From: Chitinivorax tropicus
GTDB lineage: Bacteria > Pseudomonadota > Gammaproteobacteria > Burkholderiales > SCOH01
DNA: 64,000 bases
Reading direction: 5' to 3'
NCBI RefSeq assembly: GCF_014202905.1
Contig: NZ_JACHHY010000005.1
Coordinates: forward strand, 62,001 to 126,000
A program made the translations under genes and the position numbers. Under the pieces are notes generated by a model, which saw only the letters and a list, made by a program, of their open reading frames with translations, searched no databases and was not told where the DNA came from. Numbering within the stretch: the first letter of the stretch is position 1; each line of letters opens with the position of its first letter. Shown piece after piece: positions 54,937 through 64,000 of this stretch.

Positions 54937-55596
54937 TTATAGCAAGGAGACTTGACTGTCGGGCCGTTCCCGCATCCGCTTGACGACATCGCCCAGTGCG
55001 CCCTCGATGATGCGGGGGGCGAGTTTGGCGTAATCGATCAACAGATCGAGCATCGGCCCTTCGTAAATGACCTTGTTGCGCCGCGAAATGAAGCCCAGCT
55101 TGGAGAGCACGCCGAGATTGGTGCTGAAGCGCATGCGGCCCCCCAGCTGTTCGCCAAAGTCGGCATAGAGTGCGCTTTCCGGAATGCCGGATGATACGTC
55201 TGCCGTGGCGGGCAATGGCTTGGCCTCCGCAAACATGTCGGACTGCGCCGCCTGCTCCTTTTCACGCCGCGCAATCTGCCGCTCGCGCTTGGGCAGGATG
55301 ATCAATGCCCAGATGATGACCAGCAAGGCGATGCCATCGCGCGGCAAGCCGATGTTGTTGGATAGCCAGGCATCGTGCGCGCCGAATACGGCTTCCTCCA
55401 CCTCGGGCTTGACGCCCACGGCGATATGTTCGGCGTAGGGGTTCTCCAGCAATACCAGACCACAGGCGTGCAGACGTTCATCCAAGGCCTGCCGGAACAT
55501 GTCGTCGGTCAGCGCACGCCGGGCCAGTTTGTCATTGCGGTCGATGTACCGATGCGCCATCAGGCGTGCGATCAGGGTTTGCAGTTCATTGTCCAT
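54937..55596 (-). CDS. mksE: MksE-like condensin subunit
   Basis: A 219-residue protein with an N-terminal helical part (LQTLIARLMAHRYIDR), a hydrophobic stretch (IALLVIIWALIIL, about 88-100) and a winged-helix-like C-terminal half ending LIDYAKLAPRIIEGALGDVVKRMRE. Similarity to MksE/MukE is judged from size, winged-helix pattern and position between the kleisin and SMC genes, not from a unique motif. It overlaps the upstream GNAT gene by 11 bp, so translation of the two is likely linked. Confidence 0.75.
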   Translation of the reverse strand: MDNELQTLIARLMAHRYIDRNDKLARRALTDDMFRQALDERLHACGLVLLENPYAEHIAVGVKPEVEEAVFGAHDAWLSNNIGLPRDGIALLVIIWALIILPKRERQIARREKEQAAQSDMFAEAKPLPATADVSSGIPESALYADFGEQLGGRMRFSTNLGVLSKLGFISRRNKVIYEGPMLDLLIDYAKLAPRIIEGALGDVVKRMRERPDSQVSLL

Positions 55597-56068
55597 GGGG
55601 TGGGTACTCAGTCGTGTTGCGGGCCTGCATGTGGCGACGGTATTTCACAAAGGCATATTTGCTGGTCGGGTCGAGCCCAACGGCACGGAACAGGGCATGG
55701 GCTGCGGTGCGTTGCTGGCCGCTGCTCAGCAGCATCTTCGAGCAATCCCGCGCTACGCAATGCGCCTCGATGGTCTGCATGAGCTGCCTGCCAACCCCCT
55801 GGCTGCGGTGGGTGATATCGACCACCAGGTTCTCGATCACCGCGAAGGGCTGTTGGCCGAACATCGCATCCTGGCAGTAATGGATGTGCGCGGTGCCGAT
55901 CACCTTGCCCGACAGCTCTGCGACCAGTAAGGTCTGCTGCGTATCTGCGGCCAATCGGGCCAAGTGTTGCGGGCAGACTTGTATCTGCGGGCTGGCAGCC
56001 AGTTGCTGATAGAGTCCGGCCAGGGCATCTGCATCCGCTGGTGTGGCACGACGAAACAACAGGGTCAT
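55586..56068 (-). CDS. GNAT acetyltransferase inside the condensin operon
   Basis: A 160-residue N-acetyltransferase. The fold is complete: start MTLLFRRATPADADALAGLY, a beta strand leading into VIENLVVDITHRSQGVGRQLM, whose RSQGVG (88-93) is the acetyl-CoA pyrophosphate-binding loop, and the C-terminal YRRHMQAR. Its ATG overlaps the kleisin stop by 4 bp (ATGA) and its end overlaps the mksE start by 11 bp, so it is built into the operon. The substrate is unknown; a condensin subunit is the obvious candidate by context. It could also be an unrelated passenger. Confidence 0.88.
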   Translation of the reverse strand: MTLLFRRATPADADALAGLYQQLAASPQIQVCPQHLARLAADTQQTLLVAELSGKVIGTAHIHYCQDAMFGQQPFAVIENLVVDITHRSQGVGRQLMQTIEAHCVARDCSKMLLSSGQQRTAAHALFRAVGLDPTSKYAFVKYRRHMQARNTTEYPPHGQ

Positions 56069-57324
56069 CGCGGCCCTTTCGGTTTGACGACGCCGCCACT
56101 CATCTGCGCCACGCCGTTTTTGTTGACCATGGCCAGCTCGGCCTGGATGTCGAGCCTGAGTGGCAGGCGGGCGATGTCGGCCACTGGACCATTCAAAGCT
56201 TGTGATTCGGGGTCGTTCAATAGTGCCAGTAGCGACATACGGTAGGCGGTCTGGGCGTAATTGGCGCCCAGTGCGACATCTGCAATCGGCTGTGGCTGGT
56301 CGAGCGTAGTCAGGCTGTCGCGGAAATCCTCAGCGAACAGCAGTCGTTCGATCTCGATGTGATCCGTGGTGGGCGCGTCCAGCGCGGATGGAATGATGGC
56401 GTCGCGCACCTGCTCTCGCTCCCGTTCCAGCAGCTCATATTCCGCAATGTCCAGCATCTCGCTTTCTGTGACGAACACAGGTTGCGGGTGGGCCTGCAGG
56501 CATCCATTCAGCAGTGGGGTGGCGTGTACGCCCTGCCGGCGCAGCCAGTCGGCAATGTCGGTCGAGGTCATCCCTGATTCGCCCAAGTGGACACGTTGTG
56601 ACTGGATGTTGTTCAAGGTGCGCTGAAACACCGCTGTCATCCGAAGCATGCGGCTCTGGGCCTGGCCAATGGCCTGGGCGACGCGGTGGGTGGGGCCGTC
56701 CAGCTCATCGTCAGCGGTGATGGCGCGGATGATCTCGGTGCCTTTTTCAACCCAGTGCCAGACTGAGTCGAGCTTCTTTTGCGCAGCGCGAATCACGAAT
56801 TCGGACGCAGACAGTACGGCTTGTTCAAACTCAGCTTGCAGCTCATTCAGCCGGCCCAGCAAATGCTGCAGCGCCTCTACCGACACCTTGCCGACAGATT
56901 GGCCTGCGGCGACCTGGGCGGTGATGAAGCCCAGCTCGGCATCATCATCTTCCGAGAACCCCAGCAGTGTGGCGATGGCGGCCAGCGCCATGCGTGCAGA
57001 TGAGCTCAGTTGGTAGACGGATTCATCGTTGTCCCAAACCAGCAATTCGTTTTCACGCAAGCGATTGAGCACGGTGTTGAGTTTGGTCGGATCAAGATAG
57101 GCGAAGGTGGCTTTTAGCTCTTGCGGGCTCCAGCGAGGGGCCTCAGCACGGCCACCGATTTCCCGCAGGATCATCAGTCGGATGAGCACCTCGTCATCCC
57201 CCCCTCGGAACAGCGTGATGAAGGCATTCAGCGCTTCACGTGCACGCAGCAGGGGGAAGAGGGCGGGAAGGTCTGCCAGCTCGACGCTGGGCTTGAAGAA
57301 ATCGGCGAGGGGGTTATCTTGCAT
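56065..57324 (-). CDS. mksF: MksF-like kleisin of the condensin operon
   Basis: 419 residues from the ATG at 57324. The N-terminal winged-helix region (LFPLLRAREALNAFITLF to LNRLRENELLVWD, about 20-105) is followed by long helical segments (EALQHLLGRLNELQAEFEQAVLSASEF, about 150-235) and a C-terminal globular part (about 330-410). This resembles the MukF/MksF kleisin, which bridges the SMC heads, in size, layout and position as the first gene before mksE and mksB. The direct sequence motif support is weaker than for mksB. Confidence 0.72.
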   Translation of the reverse strand: MQDNPLADFFKPSVELADLPALFPLLRAREALNAFITLFRGGDDEVLIRLMILREIGGRAEAPRWSPQELKATFAYLDPTKLNTVLNRLRENELLVWDNDESVYQLSSSARMALAAIATLLGFSEDDDAELGFITAQVAAGQSVGKVSVEALQHLLGRLNELQAEFEQAVLSASEFVIRAAQKKLDSVWHWVEKGTEIIRAITADDELDGPTHRVAQAIGQAQSRMLRMTAVFQRTLNNIQSQRVHLGESGMTSTDIADWLRRQGVHATPLLNGCLQAHPQPVFVTESEMLDIAEYELLEREREQVRDAIIPSALDAPTTDHIEIERLLFAEDFRDSLTTLDQPQPIADVALGANYAQTAYRMSLLALLNDPESQALNGPVADIARLPLRLDIQAELAMVNKNGVAQMSGGVVKPKGPR

Positions 57325-57434
57325 GGGGCAATTGTAGCAGGCCCGGTGCCCAGTTCGTATGCGAGATCGCCGCTTGGGCCGGGCTGGCGGGGTTTCATGG
57401 CCCGTCAGCACAGCCTGGAGAGGGGCAAGGCAAC

Positions 57435-57463
57435 CCATGACATGCCCACAGGGCATGTCATGG
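57435..57463. repeat. Perfect 13-bp inverted repeat between obg and the mks operon
   Basis: CCATGACATGCCC-aca-GGGCATGTCATGG starts 7 bases after the obg stop. It has no T-run, so it may be an mRNA-stabilising hairpin, a factor-dependent terminator or an operator for the condensin operon. Confidence 0.6.
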
Positions 57464-57469
57464 ACTACA

Positions 57470-59068
<1,599 letters not shown>

Positions 59069-59098
59069 TGAAAAAGCCCTATCCTGCGATAGGGCTTC
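59069..59098 (-). terminator. Terminator after rpmA
   Basis: AAGCCCTATC/GATAGGGCTT with a short loop, followed by TTTTT on the minus strand. Confidence 0.88.
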
Positions 59099-59116
59099 TG
59101 CCGTCCGGTACGTGCC

Positions 59117-59395
59117 TTAAGCGAGCTCTTCGGTGTGCTCGAAAGGAACGACATTGATGATCTTGCGTTGTTGCGCGCCTTTGACGACGAACTCAACGGT
59201 GCCATCAACCTTGGCAAACAGCGTGTGATCCTTGCCCATGCCCACATTGTCGCCAGCGTGGAACTTGGTGCCGCGTTGACGGATGATGATGGAGCCAGCA
59301 GGAATCAATTCGCCGCCGTAAACTTTAGTGCCCAGTCGTTTGGAATGGGAGTCGCGGCCGTTACGTGAACTACCGCCTGCTTTCTTATGTGCCAT
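59117..59395 (-). CDS. rpmA: 50S ribosomal protein L27
   Basis: 92-residue ribosomal protein whose N-terminus reaches the peptidyl-transferase centre. It starts [20 protein letters not shown], the universal L27 N-terminus, with [19 protein letters not shown] following. It is 16 bp after rplU. Confidence 0.98.
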   Translation of the reverse strand: MAHKKAGGSSRNGRDSHSKRLGTKVYGGELIPAGSIIIRQRGTKFHAGDNVGMGKDHTLFAKVDGTVEFVVKGAQQRKIINVVPFEHTEELA

Positions 59396-59411
59396 GTTTC
59401 ACGCTCCTCGA

Positions 59412-59723
59412 TTACTTCTCGATTGCGTCGATGCGCAGCTCGGTGAAGTTCTGACGATGACCTTGACGCTTTTGGTAGTGCTTACGGCGACGCATCTTGA
59501 AAATGCGAACCTTTTCGCCACGACCGTGTGATACAACAGTAGCCTTGACTGCAGCACCGGACACAATAGGTGTGCCTAGTACGATATTATCACCATCGGC
59601 TACCATCAAAACCTGATCAATTACGATCTGGGAGTCGATGTCTGCCGGTATCTGTTCTACTTTGAGTTTTTCGCCAACGGCAACTTTATATTGTTTGCCG
59701 CCGGTTTTTATGACCGCATACAT
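59412..59723 (-). CDS. rplU: 50S ribosomal protein L21
   Basis: 103 residues from the ATG at 59723 ([14 protein letters not shown]), the normal L21 start; upstream in-frame codons are leader. The C-terminus [16 protein letters not shown] carries the L21 signature. First gene of the rplU-rpmA unit, with a strong promoter just upstream. Confidence 0.97.
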   Translation of the reverse strand: MYAVIKTGGKQYKVAVGEKLKVEQIPADIDSQIVIDQVLMVADGDNIVLGTPIVSGAAVKATVVSHGRGEKVRIFKMRRRKHYQKRQGHRQNFTELRIDAIEK

Positions 59724-59777
59724 GCTAGGGCTCCTAACTGAATAAACATCCCCCGCTCGTTCCGCGAGGAATCGAGC

Positions 59778-59806
59778 ATTATATTTAAGTGTTTGAAGGC
59801 AGTCAA
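59778..59806 (-). promoter_or_regulatory. Strong sigma-70 promoter of rplU-rpmA
   Basis: On the minus strand, TTGACT (59806-59801), a 17-bp spacer and a perfect TATAAT (59783-59778). Confidence 0.85.
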
Positions 59807-59910
59807 ATTTTCCGCGCATCACCAAATTCTGATATGATGCAGGCCGCTTTGCGTCTGATATGATCGGCGCCGTATCTAAAAGAATTCATCCATAAAACAG
59901 GTCTGCCCCC

Positions 59911-60879
59911 GTGTCCATCGAACAAGTCCGCGCCCTGATTGCCGACGACATGCATGCCGTCGATGACGCCATCCGTAGAAACCTCTTCTCTGACGTGGTG
60001 TTGGTACGCCAGATAGCTGAGTACATTATCAACAGCGGGGGGAAGCGTTTACGCCCTTCATTGGTGTTGTTGACGGCTGGCGCTTTTGGGTATCAAGGGC
60101 CACATCATTTTGATTTGGCTGCAGTTGTCGAATTCATTCATACCGCGACGTTGTTGCATGATGACGTGGTGGATGAATCGGATCTGCGGCGTGGCCGCCA
60201 GACTGCCAACCATCTATTTGGCAACGCGGCCAGTGTATTGGTTGGTGATTTCTTGTATTCCCGAGCCTTTCAGATGATGGTTCAGGTTGGCAGCATGCGC
60301 ATTCAAGAGGTGCTGGCCGATGCCACGAATGTGATTGCAGAAGGTGAAGTGCTGCAGTTGATGAATATTCACAACGCAGACGTGGCGGAGGGTGACTATA
60401 TGCAGGTCATCAAATTCAAGACCGCCAAGCTGTTCGAGGCTGCAACCCGCCTGGGTGCCATTTTGGGCGGGGCAACGGCTGAGCAAGAGGCCGCGATTGC
60501 CGAATACGGCATGTTGTTGGGTACCGCCTTCCAGATTGTTGATGATGTGCTGGACTATGAAGGGGATGCCGAGGAAATTGGCAAAAACCTGGGCGATGAC
60601 TTGGCTGAGGGCAAGCCGACCTTGCCGCTGATCTATACCATGCTGAATGGCAAAGCCGATCAGGCGGCGCTGGTTCGCCGTGCCATCGAGCAAGGGGGGC
60701 GCGAAGAATTCCAGACCATTTTACAGGCGGTGCGGGATTGCGGTGCGCTGGAGTACGCACATGCGCGCGCCAAGGCTGTGGCCGAGGAAGCTGCCGCAAA
60801 ATTAACGGTGTTGGCCCCTTCCCAATATAAGGATGCTTTGCTAGAATTGGCCTCCTTTGCGGTTAAGCGTCGTTCTTGA
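59911..60879 (+). CDS. ispB: Octaprenyl diphosphate synthase
   Basis: Makes the C40 side chain of ubiquinone by repeated addition of isopentenyl diphosphate. 322 residues from a GTG start. Both Asp-rich motifs are present: first LLHDDVVDESDLRRG (near 78-92) and second QIVDDVLDYEGD (near 207-218), plus GGKRLRPSLVLL near 44-55. It is divergent from rplU, a common arrangement. A hairpin (60868-60892) overlaps the stop codon. Confidence 0.96.
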   Translation: MSIEQVRALIADDMHAVDDAIRRNLFSDVVLVRQIAEYIINSGGKRLRPSLVLLTAGAFGYQGPHHFDLAAVVEFIHTATLLHDDVVDESDLRRGRQTANHLFGNAASVLVGDFLYSRAFQMMVQVGSMRIQEVLADATNVIAEGEVLQLMNIHNADVAEGDYMQVIKFKTAKLFEAATRLGAILGGATAEQEAAIAEYGMLLGTAFQIVDDVLDYEGDAEEIGKNLGDDLAEGKPTLPLIYTMLNGKADQAALVRRAIEQGGREEFQTILQAVRDCGALEYAHARAKAVAEEAAAKLTVLAPSQYKDALLELASFAVKRRS

Positions 60880-60914
60880 GTTTTGAACGACGTTCGAGGA
60901 AATTAACAGCAAAT

Positions 60915-60991
60915 CGGGGTGTAGCTTAGCCTGGTAGAGCGCTACGTTCGGGACGTAGAGGCCGGAGGTTCGAATCCTCTCACCCCGACCA
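60915..60991 (+). tRNA. tRNA-Pro (CGG anticodon)
   Basis: A 77-nt cloverleaf with CCA. The acceptor CGGGGTG pairs with CACCCCG. The anticodon stem CTACG/CGTAG encloses loop TTCGGGA with anticodon CGG at 60949-60951. It follows ispB by 35 bp, possibly on the same transcript, and has a terminator behind it. No phage sequence is attached here. Confidence 0.97.
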
Positions 60992-60998
60992 GAATCGA

Positions 60999-61037
60999 TA
61001 AAGCCAAGTTCGTGATGCGAACTTGGCTTTTTTATTT
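60999..61037 (+). terminator. Terminator after tRNA-Pro(CGG)
   Basis: AAGCCAAGTTCG-tgatg-CGAACTTGGCTT followed by TTTTT. Confidence 0.92.
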
Positions 61038-61222
61038 TGCGCTGTCGATTGGATGTGATTGTCCTGGTTTCAGAGTGGGCTGTGAAACGTTGGCAATAGG
61101 CACTAGGCTGCCACCGGGATGCAACTTGAAGTTTTTCTGATTGTCCCTATCTGCCTCGGGCTGGCTACTGGTGTTGTGTGACACGTAGCGTACCTGTGTT
61201 GATTGCCGAGTTTGGAGATGCC

Positions 61223-62347
61223 ATGAGAAATGTGGAAGCTACCCGTCGGGTTATTTGGAATTCTATCGGTAGGCTGATGCTGCTTATTGGGGCCCTGTGT
61301 GCACAACTGGTATCAGCGGCGCCTGTTGGGGTGAAGCCACGTGCGGTGACGCCGCGTGGTGAGTTGGCTGTCGATGAGCGAGCCACCATTGATCTATTTG
61401 AGCGATCACGCGCTTCGGTGGTATTCATTTCGACGCGTGAGCAGGTGCAGGACTTTTGGTCGCGGAATGTGTTTTCGGTCCCCAAAGGAACCGGGTCGGG
61501 GTTTGTTTGGGATGATCTTGGGCATGTGGTGACCAATTACCATGTGATAGAAGGGGCGAGTGAGGCCGTGGTCAAGTTGGCTGATGGCCGTGACTATAAA
61601 GCCAGCCTGGTTGGAGCCAGCCCAGGCCATGATATTGCCGTATTGAGGATCTCGGTGGCACAAAAGAGACCGCAGCCTGTACCGATTGGTACCAGTGGTG
61701 ATTTGAAGGTTGGCCAGAAGGTGTTTGCCATTGGAAATCCTTTTGGGTTGGATTGGACGTTGACGAACGGTATCGTTTCAGCGTTGAACCGGTCGCTGAG
61801 TGGTGACAATGGCCCTGCCATCGACAATTTGATACAAACCGATGCGGCCATCAACCCAGGCAATTCCGGCGGGCCGTTGTTGGATTCAGCGGGACGGTTG
61901 ATTGGTATCAACACGGCTATTTATAGTCCCAGCGGTGCCAGTGCAGGCATCGGTTTTGCTGTACCGGTCGATACTGTGAATAAGGTGGTACCGCAGTTGA
62001 TCCGCTATGGAAAATACTTGCGCCCGACCATCGGTATTCATGTCGATGAGGCCTGGAACCAGCGGTTGAGCGCCATGTTGAATATTCGTGGTGTGGTGGT
62101 GTTGCGTGTTGCTCCTGGTGGTGCTGCAGAGCGAGCAGGGATGAAAGGCGTGATCTTGAACCGGAATGGTACGGTGGCAGCCGGAGATATCATCGTTGCC
62201 GTAGAGGGGAGGCCTGTGGATACGGTCAACAAATGGAATGCACGGCTGGATGATTATGAAATCGGTGATCGCGTCAAGTTGTCGGTCGTTCGGCAGGGCA
62301 AGGTTGTCGAGCTGTCGTTGATTTTACAATCAGGTGATCAGCGATAA
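61223..62347 (+). CDS. HtrA/Deg-family serine protease with PDZ domain
   Basis: 374-residue periplasmic quality-control protease, starting at the ATG with GGAG upstream. An N-terminal hydrophobic anchor or signal (about 18-34) precedes the trypsin-like domain with His in TNYHVIEG (near 101), Asp in GHDIAVLRI (near 133) and Ser in NPGNSGGPLLD (near 210). One C-terminal PDZ domain (about 275-370, VVVLRVAPGGAAERAGMKG) gives the DegS-like layout. No rseA/rseB genes are adjacent. Confidence 0.94.
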   Translation: MRNVEATRRVIWNSIGRLMLLIGALCAQLVSAAPVGVKPRAVTPRGELAVDERATIDLFERSRASVVFISTREQVQDFWSRNVFSVPKGTGSGFVWDDLGHVVTNYHVIEGASEAVVKLADGRDYKASLVGASPGHDIAVLRISVAQKRPQPVPIGTSGDLKVGQKVFAIGNPFGLDWTLTNGIVSALNRSLSGDNGPAIDNLIQTDAAINPGNSGGPLLDSAGRLIGINTAIYSPSGASAGIGFAVPVDTVNKVVPQLIRYGKYLRPTIGIHVDEAWNQRLSAMLNIRGVVVLRVAPGGAAERAGMKGVILNRNGTVAAGDIIVAVEGRPVDTVNKWNARLDDYEIGDRVKLSVVRQGKVVELSLILQSGDQR

Positions 62348-62467
62348 AGATGGTGCGGGATGGGCTGGTAGGTATTGATCATGTGTAGAAGTGCATGCTT
62401 ACGCCGTAACATGTTTGACTCCATATTTTGATGACGCAAACATCATCGATGACTGGCGGGATGCACT

Positions 62468-62823
62468 GTGGGGCAAGTTCTTCACGGCAGCGTCACAACC
62501 ACAGCGTCAGTCCGTCGAGCATTACAACATGGTCAAGCGCGTTTGAGTGTGCTGGCAAAGCGCTACGGGATCAGTCAAAAAAACCGTTGCCAAGTGGAGG
62601 AAGCGTACCTCGACAGCTGATTTGGCAACAGGTGCAAGCTGCCTCGATCCTCTGCTTTGTCCATTGAAGCCGAGGCCGTTATCGTCGCCTAGTGCAGTCA
62701 AACACGGCTACCGCTTGATGATTGCCTTTATGCGCTGCAACCCGCTAGGCCACTGCCTGCGTGTTCTTCCGCCCTGCGATCTGCTCCGCCTTTTGCAGTA
62801 TATGCAGGCGTGCCGTCATGATT
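62468..62823 (+). pseudogene. Decayed IS481-type transposase fragment
   Basis: A reading with frame changes gives GQVLHGSVTTTASVRRAL, LAKRYGIS, KTVAKWRKRTSTADLATG, SIEAEAVIVA and RLPLDDCLYALQ in order, the N-terminal third of an IS481-family transposase. One frameshift lies at an A7 run near 62577, others follow, and a TAG replaces a codon near 62690, so it is non-functional. The catalytic DDE part is absent, and the remnant ends at the serine hydrolase gene. No terminal inverted repeats were found. Confidence 0.82.
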
Positions 62824-63891
62824 TCACCCCAGCATGTGGAAACGGAATACGCCGTGCTCAGCCGGTATAAGCTGTTGAGCCAGTGATGCCGCCAGTGGCA
62901 TGCCACGCTCGCTGTTGGTAAGCAGGACAAAGCCGTCCCCGGTCGTGGCAGACATCATGGCAAAGGCCCGGAACCCCGGATTGTTGCCCCACTGCCAAAG
63001 ATAGGGGCCGTGCGCAGCGGTTTCGATACCCCAGCCCAGCCCCCAGCTCAGGCCAAGCTTGGTTTCTACCACAATAGGCAGGCTCAGCGTCCGTGTCAGC
63101 ATGGCCTTGTCTGTGAACAGGGCCTGCATCAACCGGGCATAGTCCGCCGCCGTGGTATACAGTGAGGCTGCGGCCAGTGGCTGGGTGTAGGTCAACTGGC
63201 TCTCGTTACCAAGCCATGAAGTGCCTGTGACGCCCTGCATCTGGAGATCACCCGTCCAGCGCAACCGTGAATGTTGCATGCTCAGTGGCACAAACGCATG
63301 GCGGGACACACTACGCTCAAAATCCAGCCCGGTGACCGCGCAGATCAGCGCCTGCAGGAGCATGAAACCCTCCCCCGAGTATTGCCAGCGCGTGCCAGGC
63401 TGGAATGCAAGAGAGAGCGGTTCACGGCTCCAGTTGGGCAGGCCCGAGCTGTGATTCAGCAAGGTAAACACCGGGATGTGCGCCAGACTGGCCGCCGGGA
63501 GGATATCTGTATGCGCCAGCCTCGGTGGTGCCATTGGATTGGCCTGATGAACATATCCCTCAGGCAGGTAGTGCGAGACCGGGGCCGACAGGTCGAGCTT
63601 GCCTTCCGCCACCAGTTTCAAGGCGACGTATGCGGCAAGTGGCTTGGTCAGCGAGGCGGCTTGGAACACGGAAGTCTCATCCAGCGGGGGCTGCACTGAG
63701 CAGGGCGACACCAGCACGGTGGGGGCAGGCTGATCAGCCTTGAGCGCCACGTAACTGGCGGCGCATACCCGCAACCGGGCGGCCAACTGGTCAAACGGCT
63801 CCTCACGATAGGTGGCAAGATCGCTTGCGCACGAGGACAGCAAGGGCGCGATGGCACCCGCTGCCAGAAAGGTCCGGCGTGTAACAGGCAT
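62824..63891 (-). CDS. Beta-lactamase-fold serine hydrolase, probable lipoprotein
   Basis: 355-residue exported protein. The N-terminus TRRTFLAAGAIAPLLSSCAS combines a Tat-like RR start with a lipobox ending in Cys, so it is probably anchored to a membrane. The SxxK motif SLTK near 80-83, HSSGLPNW near 148-155 and YSG near 171-173 place it in the class C beta-lactamase / esterase-like penicillin-binding protein family. True beta-lactamase activity is not implied. It is cut off from the upstream side only by the IS remnant, which abuts its stop codon. Confidence 0.88.
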   Translation of the reverse strand: MPVTRRTFLAAGAIAPLLSSCASDLATYREEPFDQLAARLRVCAASYVALKADQPAPTVLVSPCSVQPPLDETSVFQAASLTKPLAAYVALKLVAEGKLDLSAPVSHYLPEGYVHQANPMAPPRLAHTDILPAASLAHIPVFTLLNHSSGLPNWSREPLSLAFQPGTRWQYSGEGFMLLQALICAVTGLDFERSVSRHAFVPLSMQHSRLRWTGDLQMQGVTGTSWLGNESQLTYTQPLAAASLYTTAADYARLMQALFTDKAMLTRTLSLPIVVETKLGLSWGLGWGIETAAHGPYLWQWGNNPGFRAFAMMSATTGDGFVLLTNSERGMPLAASLAQQLIPAEHGVFRFHMLG

Positions 63892-64000
63892 GGGGCTGCT
63901 TCGTAGTCAGGGCGACGATACTATAGCAGCTTCGCGCAGTGCATCCCCCTTACTCCGCCCGCACAGTGTCATCCGGTTGATGCTGAGTGCACGGGTGGAG

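Noticed and set aside
52078..57324. Wadjet (JetABCD) defence system
   Set aside because: No JetD/MksG nuclease gene is present on either side; the downstream neighbour is a CorC/HlyC protein and the upstream one is obg.
62574..62583. Programmed ribosomal frameshift at the A7 run in the IS481 fragment
   Set aside because: Further frame changes and an in-frame TAG follow, and the catalytic domain is missing, so decay is the simpler explanation.

Overview
The window reads as one stretch of a betaproteobacterial chromosome, most likely from the Neisseriales or a close relative. The evidence is the nuoM-nuoN-DUF2818 end of the complex I operon, the surE-pcm-nlpD-rpoS cluster, polar-type flagellar genes (flhA-flhF-flhG-fliA-motC) and a TspB-bearing filamentous prophage like those of Neisseria. 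The genus is an inference, since no 16S rRNA lies in the window.

Layout. 1-3.3 kb: end of the NADH dehydrogenase I operon. 3.4-11.2 kb: tRNA-Val(GAC), then the translation block thrS-infC-rpmI-rplT-pheS-pheT-ihfA-merR, then tRNA-Pro(GGG) and tRNA-Thr(TGT). 11.13-22.97 kb: a complete-looking filamentous (inovirus) prophage inserted in the 3' half of tRNA-Thr, flanked by 50-bp direct repeats. It carries a tyrosine integrase, its own secretin, Zot/pI, a TspB-like pIII, small coat proteins, a P2-A-type rolling-circle initiator and an ssDNA-binding protein. A divergent repressor gene is coupled to a GIY-YIG-like gene. 23-32.7 kb: mixed housekeeping and accessory genes (pseudopilin, GTP-PEPCK, DUF599, cold-shock protein, a pseudokinase with Sel1 repeats, a ferritin-like protein, a VOC protein, mmuM and a probable CNF/BLF1-like deamidase). 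32.8-39.4 kb: flagellar genes on the minus strand. 39.8-43.4 kb: surE-pcm-nlpD-rpoS. 43.4-51.9 kb: a secreted GDSL phospholipase-like protein, a MoxR-DUF58-transglutaminase operon, an HDAC-like hydrolase and a CorC/HlyC membrane protein. 52.1-57.3 kb: a MukBEF/MksBEF-like condensin operon with a GNAT acetyltransferase gene embedded between its kleisin and MksE genes. 57.5-61 kb: rplU-rpmA-obg, divergent ispB and tRNA-Pro(CGG). 61.2-63.9 kb: an HtrA-like protease, a decayed IS481-type transposase and a serine hydrolase.

Three things stand out. First, the condensin operon has a translationally coupled acetyltransferase, which recalls the eukaryotic Eco1-Smc3 pairing. Second, a 206-residue orphan protein carries an NGC...H arrangement with the same Cys-His spacing as CNF1 and almost the same length as Burkholderia lethal factor 1. 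Third, the prophage has an unusual gene mix, including a GIY-YIG-like accessory protein and an orphan antitoxin-like gene. All family assignments come from reading motifs; no database search was run.
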